Shown: piece after piece, positions 1 to 6,150 of the stretch
Layout of the letters: each line of letters begins with the position of its first letter
How positions within the stretch are numbered: the first letter of the stretch is position 1
Assembly: GCA_030697085.1 (NCBI GenBank)
Contig: JAUYQT010000753.1
Span: 1-6,493, forward strand
Source of the DNA: Azonexus sp.
Lineage (GTDB): Bacteria > Pseudomonadota > Gammaproteobacteria > Burkholderiales > Rhodocyclaceae
Reading direction: 5' to 3'
Length of the DNA stretch: 6,493 nucleotides
Notes under the pieces: generated by a model
The model's input: the letters and a program-made list of their open reading frames with translations, nothing else
Databases searched by the model: none
What the model was told of the DNA's origin: nothing
Program-made: the position numbers and the translations under genes

Positions 1-110
1 ATTAACTGAGGTTTGCGGTTCAAAGCTGATTGTGCGAAGGGACCGGGTTATTGGCTCGGCCGGGTGGTGAGGGGCAGGTAATGTTTTTGTTTCCGCCCGG
101 GGGGGGGGAA
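1..110. other. Left-edge stretch without a supported gene
   Basis: This stretch lies downstream of the minus-strand REC-GGDEF gene. I see no convincing coding region, RNA gene or terminator hairpin with a T-run in it. A plus-strand frame is open from the window edge to a TGA at 68-70 (22 codons), but I do not recognise the peptide and that length is expected by chance. The only notable element is a run of ten G at 99-108, listed separately. Confidence 0.5.
99..108. repeat. G10 homopolymer tract (C10 on the minus strand)
   Basis: Ten consecutive G follow CCC (96-98). On the minus strand this is a C10 run starting two bases after the TGA stop (113-111) of the REC-GGDEF gene. Because it lies after the stop, a change in its length would not alter that protein. 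It could be a slippage-prone site or a base-calling uncertainty. Its position in the 3' flank argues against a phase-variation role for the upstream gene. Confidence 0.85.
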
Positions 111-1091
111 TCAGTCGGCTTCGACGCGATTGCGGCCAGCTTCCTTGGCGCGATAGAGTAGGGTGTCTGCCTGACGGAAGAGGGCGCCGACTTTTTCACT
201 GGCGGGGTTAATGCAGACGGCACCGACCGAGATGGTGACGACGCCCCAATCCGCATTTTTTTCGTGAGGCAGTTGCAGCGCAGCAATGTTCTCGACCAGC
301 GTGCTGGCCAGACCGATATGTACGCCGGGCGAGGCTTCGGGAATGACGACACAAAACTCTTCGCCGCCATAACGGGCGACAAAGGTTCCTGCCGCTATCT
401 TGTCGGCGTTGGCTTGTTGCACGGTTGTTCCCAGGCTGTTGGCGATGGCGCGCAGGCAATCGTCGCCGGCCAGGTGGCCGTAGTGATCGTTATATTTCTT
501 GAAGTTGTCGACATCGATCATCAGTATGCTGAAGGGCTTTCCACCGCGCACCGCGTCATCCCACAGGTGGTCGATATGCATGTCGAGGGCGCGCCGATTG
601 TAGAGACCGGTCAGGCCGTCGCGGTTTGCCTGGTCCTGCAGTTTTCGATTGGCCTGAGCCAGGCGGGCACGCATCGCGGCGATGCGCGACATCGCCTTCA
701 TTTTGGCTTGCAACACGCTTTCCGGCGCCATCTTGGAAATGAAGTCGTCGCCGCCTGCCTCGATCGCAGTGACCACATTGGTTGCGGTATCGGTGGCGGT
801 GACGAAAATGATTGGCGTCCAAGCCCAGGGCTCATGTCCTTCGAGGGCGCGGATACGGGTCGTGGTCTCGAAGCCGTTCATGCCCGGCATTTCGATATCC
901 ATCAGAATCAGATCGAAACTGTTTTGTTGAAACTGGGCGATGGCCGAAAGGCCGTCGGCGGCATGCGTGACCTCGTAGCCAAACGATTCAAGGCGCGCCG
1001 TGGTCATCATGGCGACAGCTTTCGAGTCATCTACCAGCAGAATTTTCACTTTGTAATCCGTTTGTTGGGATGTGAATTCAATTGAATGCAC
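111..1091 (-). CDS. Response regulator with diguanylate cyclase output (REC-GGDEF)
   Basis: This is a predicted cytoplasmic two-component response regulator that makes cyclic di-GMP from two GTP when its receiver is phosphorylated. The receiver covers about residues 15-135: acidic pair D21/D22, phospho-acceptor D65 in LILMDIEMPG, T98 in the VTAT strand and K120. A short helical linker (about 135-155) leads to a GGDEF domain (about 156-326) with DGLTGLYNRR, the metal-binding stretch MIDVDNFKKYND (D193) and the active-site loop GGEEF at 242-246. All catalytic signatures are present, so activity is expected. The inhibitory RxxD I-site expected nine residues before GGEEF is absent (AAGT there). 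It has one receiver, unlike PleD, which has two. The start is uncertain: GTG at 1091 gives 326 residues, while GTG at 1049 would begin directly at KILLVDDS. Neither has a clear Shine-Dalgarno. It lies 43 bases after recJ on the same strand and may share its transcript. The family call is sure; the signal and cognate kinase are unknown. Confidence 0.93.
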   Translation of the reverse strand: MHSIEFTSQQTDYKVKILLVDDSKAVAMMTTARLESFGYEVTHAADGLSAIAQFQQNSFDLILMDIEMPGMNGFETTTRIRALEGHEPWAWTPIIFVTATDTATNVVTAIEAGGDDFISKMAPESVLQAKMKAMSRIAAMRARLAQANRKLQDQANRDGLTGLYNRRALDMHIDHLWDDAVRGGKPFSILMIDVDNFKKYNDHYGHLAGDDCLRAIANSLGTTVQQANADKIAAGTFVARYGGEEFCVVIPEASPGVHIGLASTLVENIAALQLPHEKNADWGVVTISVGAVCINPASEKVGALFRQADTLLYRAKEAGRNRVEAD

Positions 1092-1134
1092 ATGTTAATC
1101 GGAATTGACCGCGCTACCACCAAGGTCATAACGA

Positions 1135-2823
1135 TTATTCCAGGTGTTCGACCATTAATTGCGTCGTTTCCACCCCCATGTATTCGTTGATCGCCAGCCG
1201 GTACGCAATTCGGGTTGTGTGGCCGGGCTGAGTGCTGAAGTTGAACTGGATGGCGTCGATGCGGGTGCCGCCTTTGCGCAGGCGCAGCTTGAGGTGTTTT
1301 TCCTTGAGCACGCGTTGTTGCTCGACCTCGAACTCATCAAGGAAAAGTGGCGGCGGGAAGCCCTGGCCCCAAATTTCATTTTCCAGCAGGCGAACGGTTT
1401 CCAGCGAAAAATAGGCGCCTTCGAGATTGCCATCGGTTTCCAGCGTCCGTGTCAGGTCGGCCGGGGCAAGCAACTCGGCGGCGACTTGCGCGAACATTTC
1501 ACGAAATTTATCGAAGTTTTCAGCGTTGACCGTAGCACCGGCCGCCATCGCGTGGCCACCGAAGCGGATGAGCAGGCCGGGACTGCGCTTGGCGACGAGG
1601 TCCAGGGCGTCGCGCAAATGCAGGCCGGGAATCGAGCGGCCGGAACCTTTGATGATGCCGCCTTCGCCGGGGGCAAAGGCGAATACCGGGCGGTGCAGTT
1701 TGTCCTTGATGCGCGAGGCAAGAATGCCGACAACGCCTTCGTGCCAGCTCGGGTCGAACAGCGCAATGCCCGGCGCAGCATCGTTGGCGTCGATCGATTC
1801 GAGCAGGATCAGCGCCTGTTCCTGCATGCCGGATTCGATTTCGCGGCGTTCGCGGTTCAGGGCGTCGAGTTGCTGCGCGATGCTTAAAGCCCGGCTGGGG
1901 TCTTCGGTGAGCAGGCATTCGACGCCGAGGCGCATGTCGGCGAGGCGGCCGGCGGCATTCAGACGCGGGCCGAGGATGAAGCCGAGATCCATCGCCGTGG
2001 CTTTTTTCGGATCACGGCTGGCGGCCTTGAATAGTGCAGCGAGGCCGGGTTGCAACTGGCCGGCGCGCATCCGTTTCAAGCCCTGGCTGACCAGGATGCG
2101 GTTGTTGCGGTCGAGCTTGACCACATCGGCGACGGTGCCGAGCGCGACGAGATCGAGCAGGCTGGCGAAATTGGGTTCCGGGCGTTCGGCAAAAAAGCCG
2201 CGTTCACGCAGTTCAGCGCGCAGGGCGAGCATGACGTAAAACATGACGCCGACGCCGGCGATGCATTTGGACGGGAAATCGCAGCCTGGCTGGTTGGGAT
2301 TAACGATGCAATCCGCCTCGGGCAGCGTTTCGCCCGGCAGGTGGTGATCGGTGATCAGCGTCGCGATGCCGTGCTCGCGGGCGCGGTCGACGCCTTCAAT
2401 ACTGGCAATGCCGTTGTCCACGGTAATGATCAGATCGGGCGATTGCTGGGCGGCGAGATCGACGATTTCCGGTGACAGCCCATAGCCGAGTTTGAAGCGG
2501 TCGGGGAGCAGGAAATCAACATCGGCGCCGAGCATTTTCAGGGCGCGCACGCCGACGGCGGTGGCGGTGGCGCCGTCGCAGTCGTAGTCGCCGATGATCA
2601 ACATTTTCGCTTCGGCCTCGATGGCGTCGGCCAGCAGCTGCGCCGCGTCGGTGGCGTGGGTCAGCGCGCTGGGCGGGATCAGCGATTTCAGTTCGTAATC
2701 CAGTTCGGTTTTGTCTTTGACGCCACGCGCCGCGTAAAGGCGGGCCAGCAACGGATGCAGGCCTTGTTGTTCAAGCTGCCAGACGGCGCGTTGCGGGGAA
2801 TTGCGGGTGACGATGTGGGTCAT
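1135..2823 (-). CDS. recJ: Single-stranded-DNA-specific exonuclease RecJ
   Basis: RecJ is a 5'-to-3' single-strand DNA exonuclease that acts in RecF-pathway recombination, mismatch repair and base-excision repair. This 562-residue protein has the normal family length. The DHH phosphoesterase core is intact: IIGDYDCDG (76-84), VDNG (135-138), TDHH (158-161), then ADCIVNPNQPG (170-180), AGVGV (189-193) and LGTVADVVKLDRNNR (about 228-242). GPRLNAAGR (285-293) and WHEGVVGI (360-367) follow, then the DHHA1 GGHAMAAG motif (422-429), and a C-terminal part (about 460-562) that fits the RecJ OB-type domain. No catalytic residue appears lost. The ATG at 2823 is chosen because it forms an ATGA overlap with the stop of the upstream RpfE-type gene. 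There is no obvious Shine-Dalgarno, so translational coupling is likely. Confidence 0.97.
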   Translation of the reverse strand: MTHIVTRNSPQRAVWQLEQQGLHPLLARLYAARGVKDKTELDYELKSLIPPSALTHATDAAQLLADAIEAEAKMLIIGDYDCDGATATAVGVRALKMLGADVDFLLPDRFKLGYGLSPEIVDLAAQQSPDLIITVDNGIASIEGVDRAREHGIATLITDHHLPGETLPEADCIVNPNQPGCDFPSKCIAGVGVMFYVMLALRAELRERGFFAERPEPNFASLLDLVALGTVADVVKLDRNNRILVSQGLKRMRAGQLQPGLAALFKAASRDPKKATAMDLGFILGPRLNAAGRLADMRLGVECLLTEDPSRALSIAQQLDALNRERREIESGMQEQALILLESIDANDAAPGIALFDPSWHEGVVGILASRIKDKLHRPVFAFAPGEGGIIKGSGRSIPGLHLRDALDLVAKRSPGLLIRFGGHAMAAGATVNAENFDKFREMFAQVAAELLAPADLTRTLETDGNLEGAYFSLETVRLLENEIWGQGFPPPLFLDEFEVEQQRVLKEKHLKLRLRKGGTRIDAIQFNFSTQPGHTTRIAYRLAINEYMGVETTQLMVEHLE

Positions 2824-3857
2824 TTTTTGGCAAACTCGGCGAGTTGCTGGGCGGTGGCGACAATCGGCTGTGATTTTTTCCAGAATTTCCAGCGTTCGCC
2901 GGCGGTCAGTGCGTAGTGCAACTGGCCGTAAATGGTCGGGGCAATCAGATCGATGCGGTCAACTTGGCGACCGAGGGCATTTTTTAGCGGCATGAAGCAA
3001 TCGGTTTCGAGGGCTTCAAAAGCTTGGCGCCAGCCGTCGCCGTTTTCGTGGAGAGCGCATTGTAGTAGTGGGTCAACGACCAATAACGGGGCGTCGCCGC
3101 CTTGTGAAAAGACTGCGCTCAGGTTTTTGGCCGGGGCGTGCAGTGGAATTTGAAGGTGGCGGGCGAGGCCGGCAGCGAGCGGATTGTCGGTCCAGACGCT
3201 GGAGAATTTCGGCGTTGCTGACATTGCTGCATCGCCGATTTCACCGCCACCCCATAGCCACATACTGTTGACCGCCGGCTTGCCTTCGGCCTGGCGGCGC
3301 TCATTGATCGGGTGCAAATGCAGGAACATCTGCACTTCATTGAGCCAGCGCGTCAGCGTTGAATCACCTTTGGGCAAATCGCTATCAACGCGGCGACCGG
3401 CGACCGCGGAAATTGGCGCCGAAACATGGTTGACCGGCGCCTTCAGGCGCAGATACCAGCGTCGGGCGGTGGCGGCGTGAAACTGGCCGATGTCGGCGAA
3501 CTCAAGGTTGAGCGATGCAATGAAGGCGGCAGCTTCGTCGTCATCCAGCTCAAAAGCACCGGCATCGGCGAGGATGATGCGTTCCTGATGAAAGCGCAGG
3601 TGTACCGGGTCGGCGCATAGCCAGTGGTCGTGATGGGCGGCTGCGTTGCCCTCACCGAGCAGGCGCAGGGCGCCGAGCGGGGCTTCGTTCAGGCCGAAGC
3701 ATTCAGCCAGTACGTTCTCGAACGGACGGCGCGGCTGCGGTTCGCCTGCGGCGTGGGCGAGCAGCCATTCAAAGCCGGGGGCGCTGAGTTTGCCGAGGGT
3801 GAATTGGTCGGCCGGTTCGGGCCAGATGAGTTCGGGGACGAGCAGAGTCAGGCGCAC
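2820..3857 (-). CDS. RpfE-type conserved protein (phosphoglycerate mutase-like annotation)
   Basis: This resembles the conserved proteobacterial family often annotated as 'regulatory protein, RpfE type' or as a cofactor-independent phosphoglycerate mutase-like protein. Its biochemical function is not established, and I do not claim mutase activity. From the GTG at 3857 it has 345 residues. Recognisable features are the N-terminal RLTLLVPELIWPEP, a DHWLCADPVHLRF block (about 77-89), NEVQMFLHLHPINERR (about 183-198), the hallmark WLWGGG (200-205), and a basic aromatic C-terminus (WKFWKK). There is no signal peptide or membrane segment. In Xanthomonas, rpfE sits beside recJ in the rpf cluster, which matches the four-base ATGA overlap with recJ here. 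The start is debatable. A TTG at 3917 adds 20 residues and has AGGAG (3924-3928, minus strand) six bases upstream. I prefer 3857 because the family-like sequence begins exactly there, although that GTG lacks a good Shine-Dalgarno. Confidence 0.85.
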   Translation of the reverse strand: MRLTLLVPELIWPEPADQFTLGKLSAPGFEWLLAHAAGEPQPRRPFENVLAECFGLNEAPLGALRLLGEGNAAAHHDHWLCADPVHLRFHQERIILADAGAFELDDDEAAAFIASLNLEFADIGQFHAATARRWYLRLKAPVNHVSAPISAVAGRRVDSDLPKGDSTLTRWLNEVQMFLHLHPINERRQAEGKPAVNSMWLWGGGEIGDAAMSATPKFSSVWTDNPLAAGLARHLQIPLHAPAKNLSAVFSQGGDAPLLVVDPLLQCALHENGDGWRQAFEALETDCFMPLKNALGRQVDRIDLIAPTIYGQLHYALTAGERWKFWKKSQPIVATAQQLAEFAKK

Positions 3858-3930
3858 GGGGGCTTTGTCTTGCTGGGGTGGGGAGGGGCGAAGAGTGTAC
3901 CATAGCGTTTTTCTCAACTACTGCTCCTGC
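3858..3930. promoter_or_regulatory. Divergent start region between the rpfE-type/recJ and lolCD operons
   Basis: This is the only space where promoters for the two divergent gene sets can sit, unless they lie inside coding sequence. On the plus strand it is G-rich up to about 3890, then AT-richer (3891-3920). I find only weak matches to sigma70 boxes: TACACT-like on the minus strand and TACCAT-like on the plus strand, neither with a good -35 box at proper spacing. Two ribosome-binding-site-like sequences are present: GGGAGGGG on the plus strand at 3881-3888, before an in-frame GTG at 3895, and AGGAG on the minus strand at 3928-3924, before the TTG at 3917. The exact promoter positions are not determined. 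Confidence 0.4.
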
Positions 3931-5178
3931 ATGGCTCTGCCCTACGAACTCCTGATCGGCTTGCGCTACACGCGCGCCAAACGTCGCAATCACTTTATCT
4001 CGTTCATTTCGATGATCTCCATGCTCGGCATCGGCCTCGGCGTGGCGGCGCTGATTGTCGTGCTTTCGGTGATGAACGGTTTTCAGAAAGAGTTGCGGAC
4101 GCGCATTCTCGGCGTTGCTTCGCATATTCAAATTACCGGCATCAGTGGCGAACTGAACGACTGGCCGACGCTGGCGGCGCAGGCCATGCAGCACCCGGAA
4201 GTCCGGGCCAGCGCGCCTTTCGTTCAGTCGCAGGCGATGTTCGCGGTCGATGGCGGCGTCAAGGGGTCGCTGGTGCGCGGCATTTTGCCGGATGAAGAAG
4301 ACAAGGTCGCCGATTTCCGCAGCACGATCAAAAGCGGCAGCCTGGACGATCTGCGGCCCGGTGAATTTGGCGTTGTACTGGGGGCTGATCTGGCGCGTTC
4401 GCTCAGTGTCTTTACCGGCGACAAGGTGACGCTGATTGCACCGCAGGGTACGGTGACTCCGGCCGGTGTCGTTCCCCGGCTGAAGTCCTTCAAGGTGGTC
4501 GGCATCTTTGAAGTGGGGATGTATGAATACGACAGCGGTCTGGCGCTGATTAATTTGCAGGATGCGCAGAAGCTTTATCAGATGGATGACCGGGTGACCG
4601 GCGTGCGCTTGAAGGTGGATGACCTTTTTCAGGCGCCGCGCATTGCGCGCGAACTGGTGCGCTATATCAATGCCGATGCTTATTTGAATGACTGGACGAA
4701 GAGCCACGCCAATTTCTTTCGCGCAGTACAAATCGAGAAAAACATGATGTTCATTATTCTGTCGCTGATTGTGGCGGTGGCGGCGTTCAATCTGGTGTCG
4801 ACGCTGGTCATGGCGGTGACTGACAAGCAGGCCGATATCGCTATTTTGCGCACGCTCGGGGCGCGGCCGCTGTCGATCATGGCGATTTTTGTCATTCAGG
4901 GCGCGCTGGTTGGTTTTATCGGGCTGGGGCTGGGCATCGTCGGTGGCGTCGTTCTGGCGCTGAATATTGATGTGGTGGTGCCGTTTATCGAACGGACGCT
5001 GAGCGTTCAGTTCCTGTCAAAAGAGGTTTATTACATCTCCGATCTGCCATCTGAATTGCAGTGGGGCGATGTTTGGGGCGTGACCTTGATCGCTTTCGTG
5101 CTGGCGCTGCTGGCGACGATTTACCCCAGTTGGCGCGCTTCGCGCGTTAATCCTGCCGAGGCGTTACGTTATGAGTGA
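3931..5178 (+). CDS. lolC: Lipoprotein-releasing ABC transporter permease, LolC/LolE family
   Basis: This is the inner-membrane permease of the Lol system, which extracts mature outer-membrane lipoproteins and hands them to the periplasmic chaperone LolA. From ATG 3931 it has 415 residues, typical of the family. It starts with the characteristic [18 protein letters not shown]. Transmembrane segment 1 is at about 25-46, followed by [12 protein letters not shown], then a periplasmic MacB-type domain (about 50-265). Three further transmembrane segments lie at about 271-296, 317-345 and 381-402, and it ends in the family signature [19 protein letters not shown] Hook-like loop ([14 protein letters not shown], about 170-183) matches the LolC element that recruits LolA. 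The ATG fits the family start but lacks a clear Shine-Dalgarno. An in-frame GTG at 3895 with a G-rich ribosome-binding-like sequence would add 12 residues. No second permease gene follows, so it may act as a homodimer (LolF-like) or pair with a LolE encoded elsewhere. Confidence 0.95.
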   Translation: MALPYELLIGLRYTRAKRRNHFISFISMISMLGIGLGVAALIVVLSVMNGFQKELRTRILGVASHIQITGISGELNDWPTLAAQAMQHPEVRASAPFVQSQAMFAVDGGVKGSLVRGILPDEEDKVADFRSTIKSGSLDDLRPGEFGVVLGADLARSLSVFTGDKVTLIAPQGTVTPAGVVPRLKSFKVVGIFEVGMYEYDSGLALINLQDAQKLYQMDDRVTGVRLKVDDLFQAPRIARELVRYINADAYLNDWTKSHANFFRAVQIEKNMMFIILSLIVAVAAFNLVSTLVMAVTDKQADIAILRTLGARPLSIMAIFVIQGALVGFIGLGLGIVGGVVLALNIDVVVPFIERTLSVQFLSKEVYYISDLPSELQWGDVWGVTLIAFVLALLATIYPSWRASRVNPAEALRYE

Positions 5179-5848
5179 GCCCATTCTCGTCGCCCAGGAT
5201 TTGGGCAAGGCGTTTACCGGCGGTGGGCTGGATGTGTCAGTGCTCTCCGGCGTTAATCTGACCATTCAACCCGGCGAAACGGTCGCCATCGTCGGCGCCT
5301 CCGGGTCCGGCAAAAGCACATTGCTGCACCTGCTTGGCGGTCTCGATACACCGTCAACCGGTAGCGTACGGCTGATGGGACGTGATTTTTCGGTCTTAAA
5401 TGAGGTTGACCGTGGCGATTGGCGCAATCGGCATCTCGGCTTCGTTTATCAGTTTCATCATCTGCTGCCGGAGTTTTCGGCGCTGGAAAACGTCGCCATG
5501 CCCTTGCTGATTCGGCGCACCGAACGGGCCGAGGCGCTGGTGAAAGCGGCGGTCATGCTCGGCGCCGTGGGTCTGGATCATCGTCTTGAACATCGCCCCG
5601 GCGAGCTTTCCGGCGGCGAACGCCAACGGGCGGCGATTGCCCGCGCCATGGTCAGCGAGCCATCTTGTTTGCTGGCGGATGAACCGACGGGAAATCTCGA
5701 TCGACAGACCGCGAATGTGGTCTTTGAACTGTTGCTGGAAAACGTCCGGGTGCGTCAAACCAGCTTGATTATGGTGACGCACGATCTGGAACTGGCTCGG
5801 AAAGCTAACCACGTTTTTAAGTTGGACGATGGTCGGTTGATTGTCTGA
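5171..5848 (+). CDS. lolD: Lipoprotein-releasing ABC transporter ATP-binding protein LolD
   Basis: LolD is the cytoplasmic ATPase that powers lipoprotein release by the LolC/E-type permease. It has 225 residues, normal for LolD. All nucleotide-binding motifs are present: Walker [10 protein letters not shown] (42-50), Q-loop Q94 in [18 protein letters not shown] (a LolD/MacB-type stretch), signature LSGGERQR (146-153), Walker [12 protein letters not shown] (167-177, catalytic E171) and the switch histidine H204 in MVTHD. The ATG overlaps the end of lolC by 8 bases. A GAGG at 5158-5161, inside the lolC coding sequence, is suitably spaced as a ribosome-binding site, so the two are co-transcribed and probably translationally coupled. 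The gene ends at TGA 5846-5848, next to decayed sequence on the opposite strand. I see no terminator hairpin with a T-run after it. Confidence 0.96.
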   Translation: MSEPILVAQDLGKAFTGGGLDVSVLSGVNLTIQPGETVAIVGASGSGKSTLLHLLGGLDTPSTGSVRLMGRDFSVLNEVDRGDWRNRHLGFVYQFHHLLPEFSALENVAMPLLIRRTERAEALVKAAVMLGAVGLDHRLEHRPGELSGGERQRAAIARAMVSEPSCLLADEPTGNLDRQTANVVFELLLENVRVRQTSLIMVTHDLELARKANHVFKLDDGRLIV

Positions 5849-5859
5849 AGCCCGGCGCA

Positions 5860-6006
5860 TGGAAAGGGAAGATCGCACAGCACTTCGCCGGTATCGCGCA
5901 AATAGGTTTGCAGTAACAACGGCGCCTCATTGGCCGCGGCCCTGAGTTCAGGCGGCCGGTCAAATTTTCGCCGGGTGCGGTTGCCGGCCAAGGTCAGCTT
6001 CCTGAA
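5860..6006 (-). pseudogene. Fragment of a methyl-accepting chemotaxis protein C-terminal sensor domain
   Basis: One minus-strand frame, open from just after a TGA at 6009-6007, reads FRKLTLAGNRTRRKF, then PPELRAAANEAP and LLLQTYLRDTGEVLCDLPFP before the similarity stops near 5860. From memory of the family, many betaproteobacterial and related chemoreceptors carry, after the signalling domain, a sensor region with the pattern 'LTGD...NRT+R+F.D...A...LLQTY.RDTGEV..DLS.PI...G.HWG'. The piece matches its middle but lacks everything before it and the following GxHWG part. It also appears to have lost residues between KLT and LAGN. There is no proper start. The frame runs on into the antisense of lolD, which is chance. 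The simplest reading is a truncated relic of a chemoreceptor gene, about 45 codons, convergent with lolD. A divergent small gene is less likely. Confidence 0.6.
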
Positions 6007-6037
6007 TCATTTGGTCGTTATCTCGTCTTGCTTTGGC

Positions 6038-6115
6038 TCAGAAACCGAGGCTGTCGAGCAGGCTGTCCACCTGTTGCTGGTCAGTTAGCCCTTTGGTGCC
6101 CTCTTCGTTGCTCAC
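6038..6115 (-). pseudogene. CheZ-like C-terminal tail (gene remnant)
   Basis: The minus-strand frame ending at TGA 6040-6038 encodes LTDQQQVDSLLDSLGF at its end. This closely resembles the extreme C-terminus of CheZ, the CheY-P phosphatase (in E. coli, QDQVDDLLDSLGF, the amphipathic peptide that binds CheY-P). Upstream the frame continues with unremarkable sequence to a TGA at 6157-6155, so the four-helix catalytic domain with the phosphatase Asp/Gln is missing. A GTG at 6115 would give a 25-residue peptide, but it has no Shine-Dalgarno. I interpret this as the stub of a deleted cheZ gene lying between the HDOD gene and the chemoreceptor fragment. FliM/FliN N-termini also have a 'QxxVDxLL' pattern, but the DSLGF-stop ending favours CheZ. 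Confidence 0.55.
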
Positions 6116-6150
6116 GAATTCGCAAAGTAAGGTCAGTCGTCTGGGGATTT

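Noticed and set aside
2..70. Plus-strand frame open from the left edge, possibly the end of a gene
   Set aside because: It has only 22 codons, is not recognisable, and an open stretch of that length is expected by chance.
264..1085. Long plus-strand open frame (273 codons) opposite the REC-GGDEF gene
   Set aside because: It is antisense to a gene with complete domain motifs, its product resembles no family I know, and long antisense frames are common in GC-rich coding DNA.
1159..2239. Plus-strand open frames opposite recJ
   Set aside because: recJ on the minus strand is intact with all motifs; these frames have shadow-like composition and no recognisable domains.
3646..3930. Upstream extension of the lolC frame
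   Set aside because: The 95 extra residues are antisense to the rpfE-type gene and do not resemble LolC; the family N-terminus begins at the ATG at 3931.
3769..4731. Minus-strand open frame of 320 codons opposite lolC
   Set aside because: It overlaps the unambiguous LolC-family gene and reads through the rpfE-type gene start; it shows no family resemblance.
5852..5891. Inverted repeat CCGGCG/CGCCGG after lolD as a possible terminator
   Set aside because: The six-base arms are 28 bases apart with no T-run; such GC matches are frequent here by chance.
5953..5989. Inverted repeat GGCCGG/CCGGCC
   Set aside because: The loop is long (25 bases), there is no T-run, and it lies inside the receptor fragment; likely chance in GC-rich sequence.
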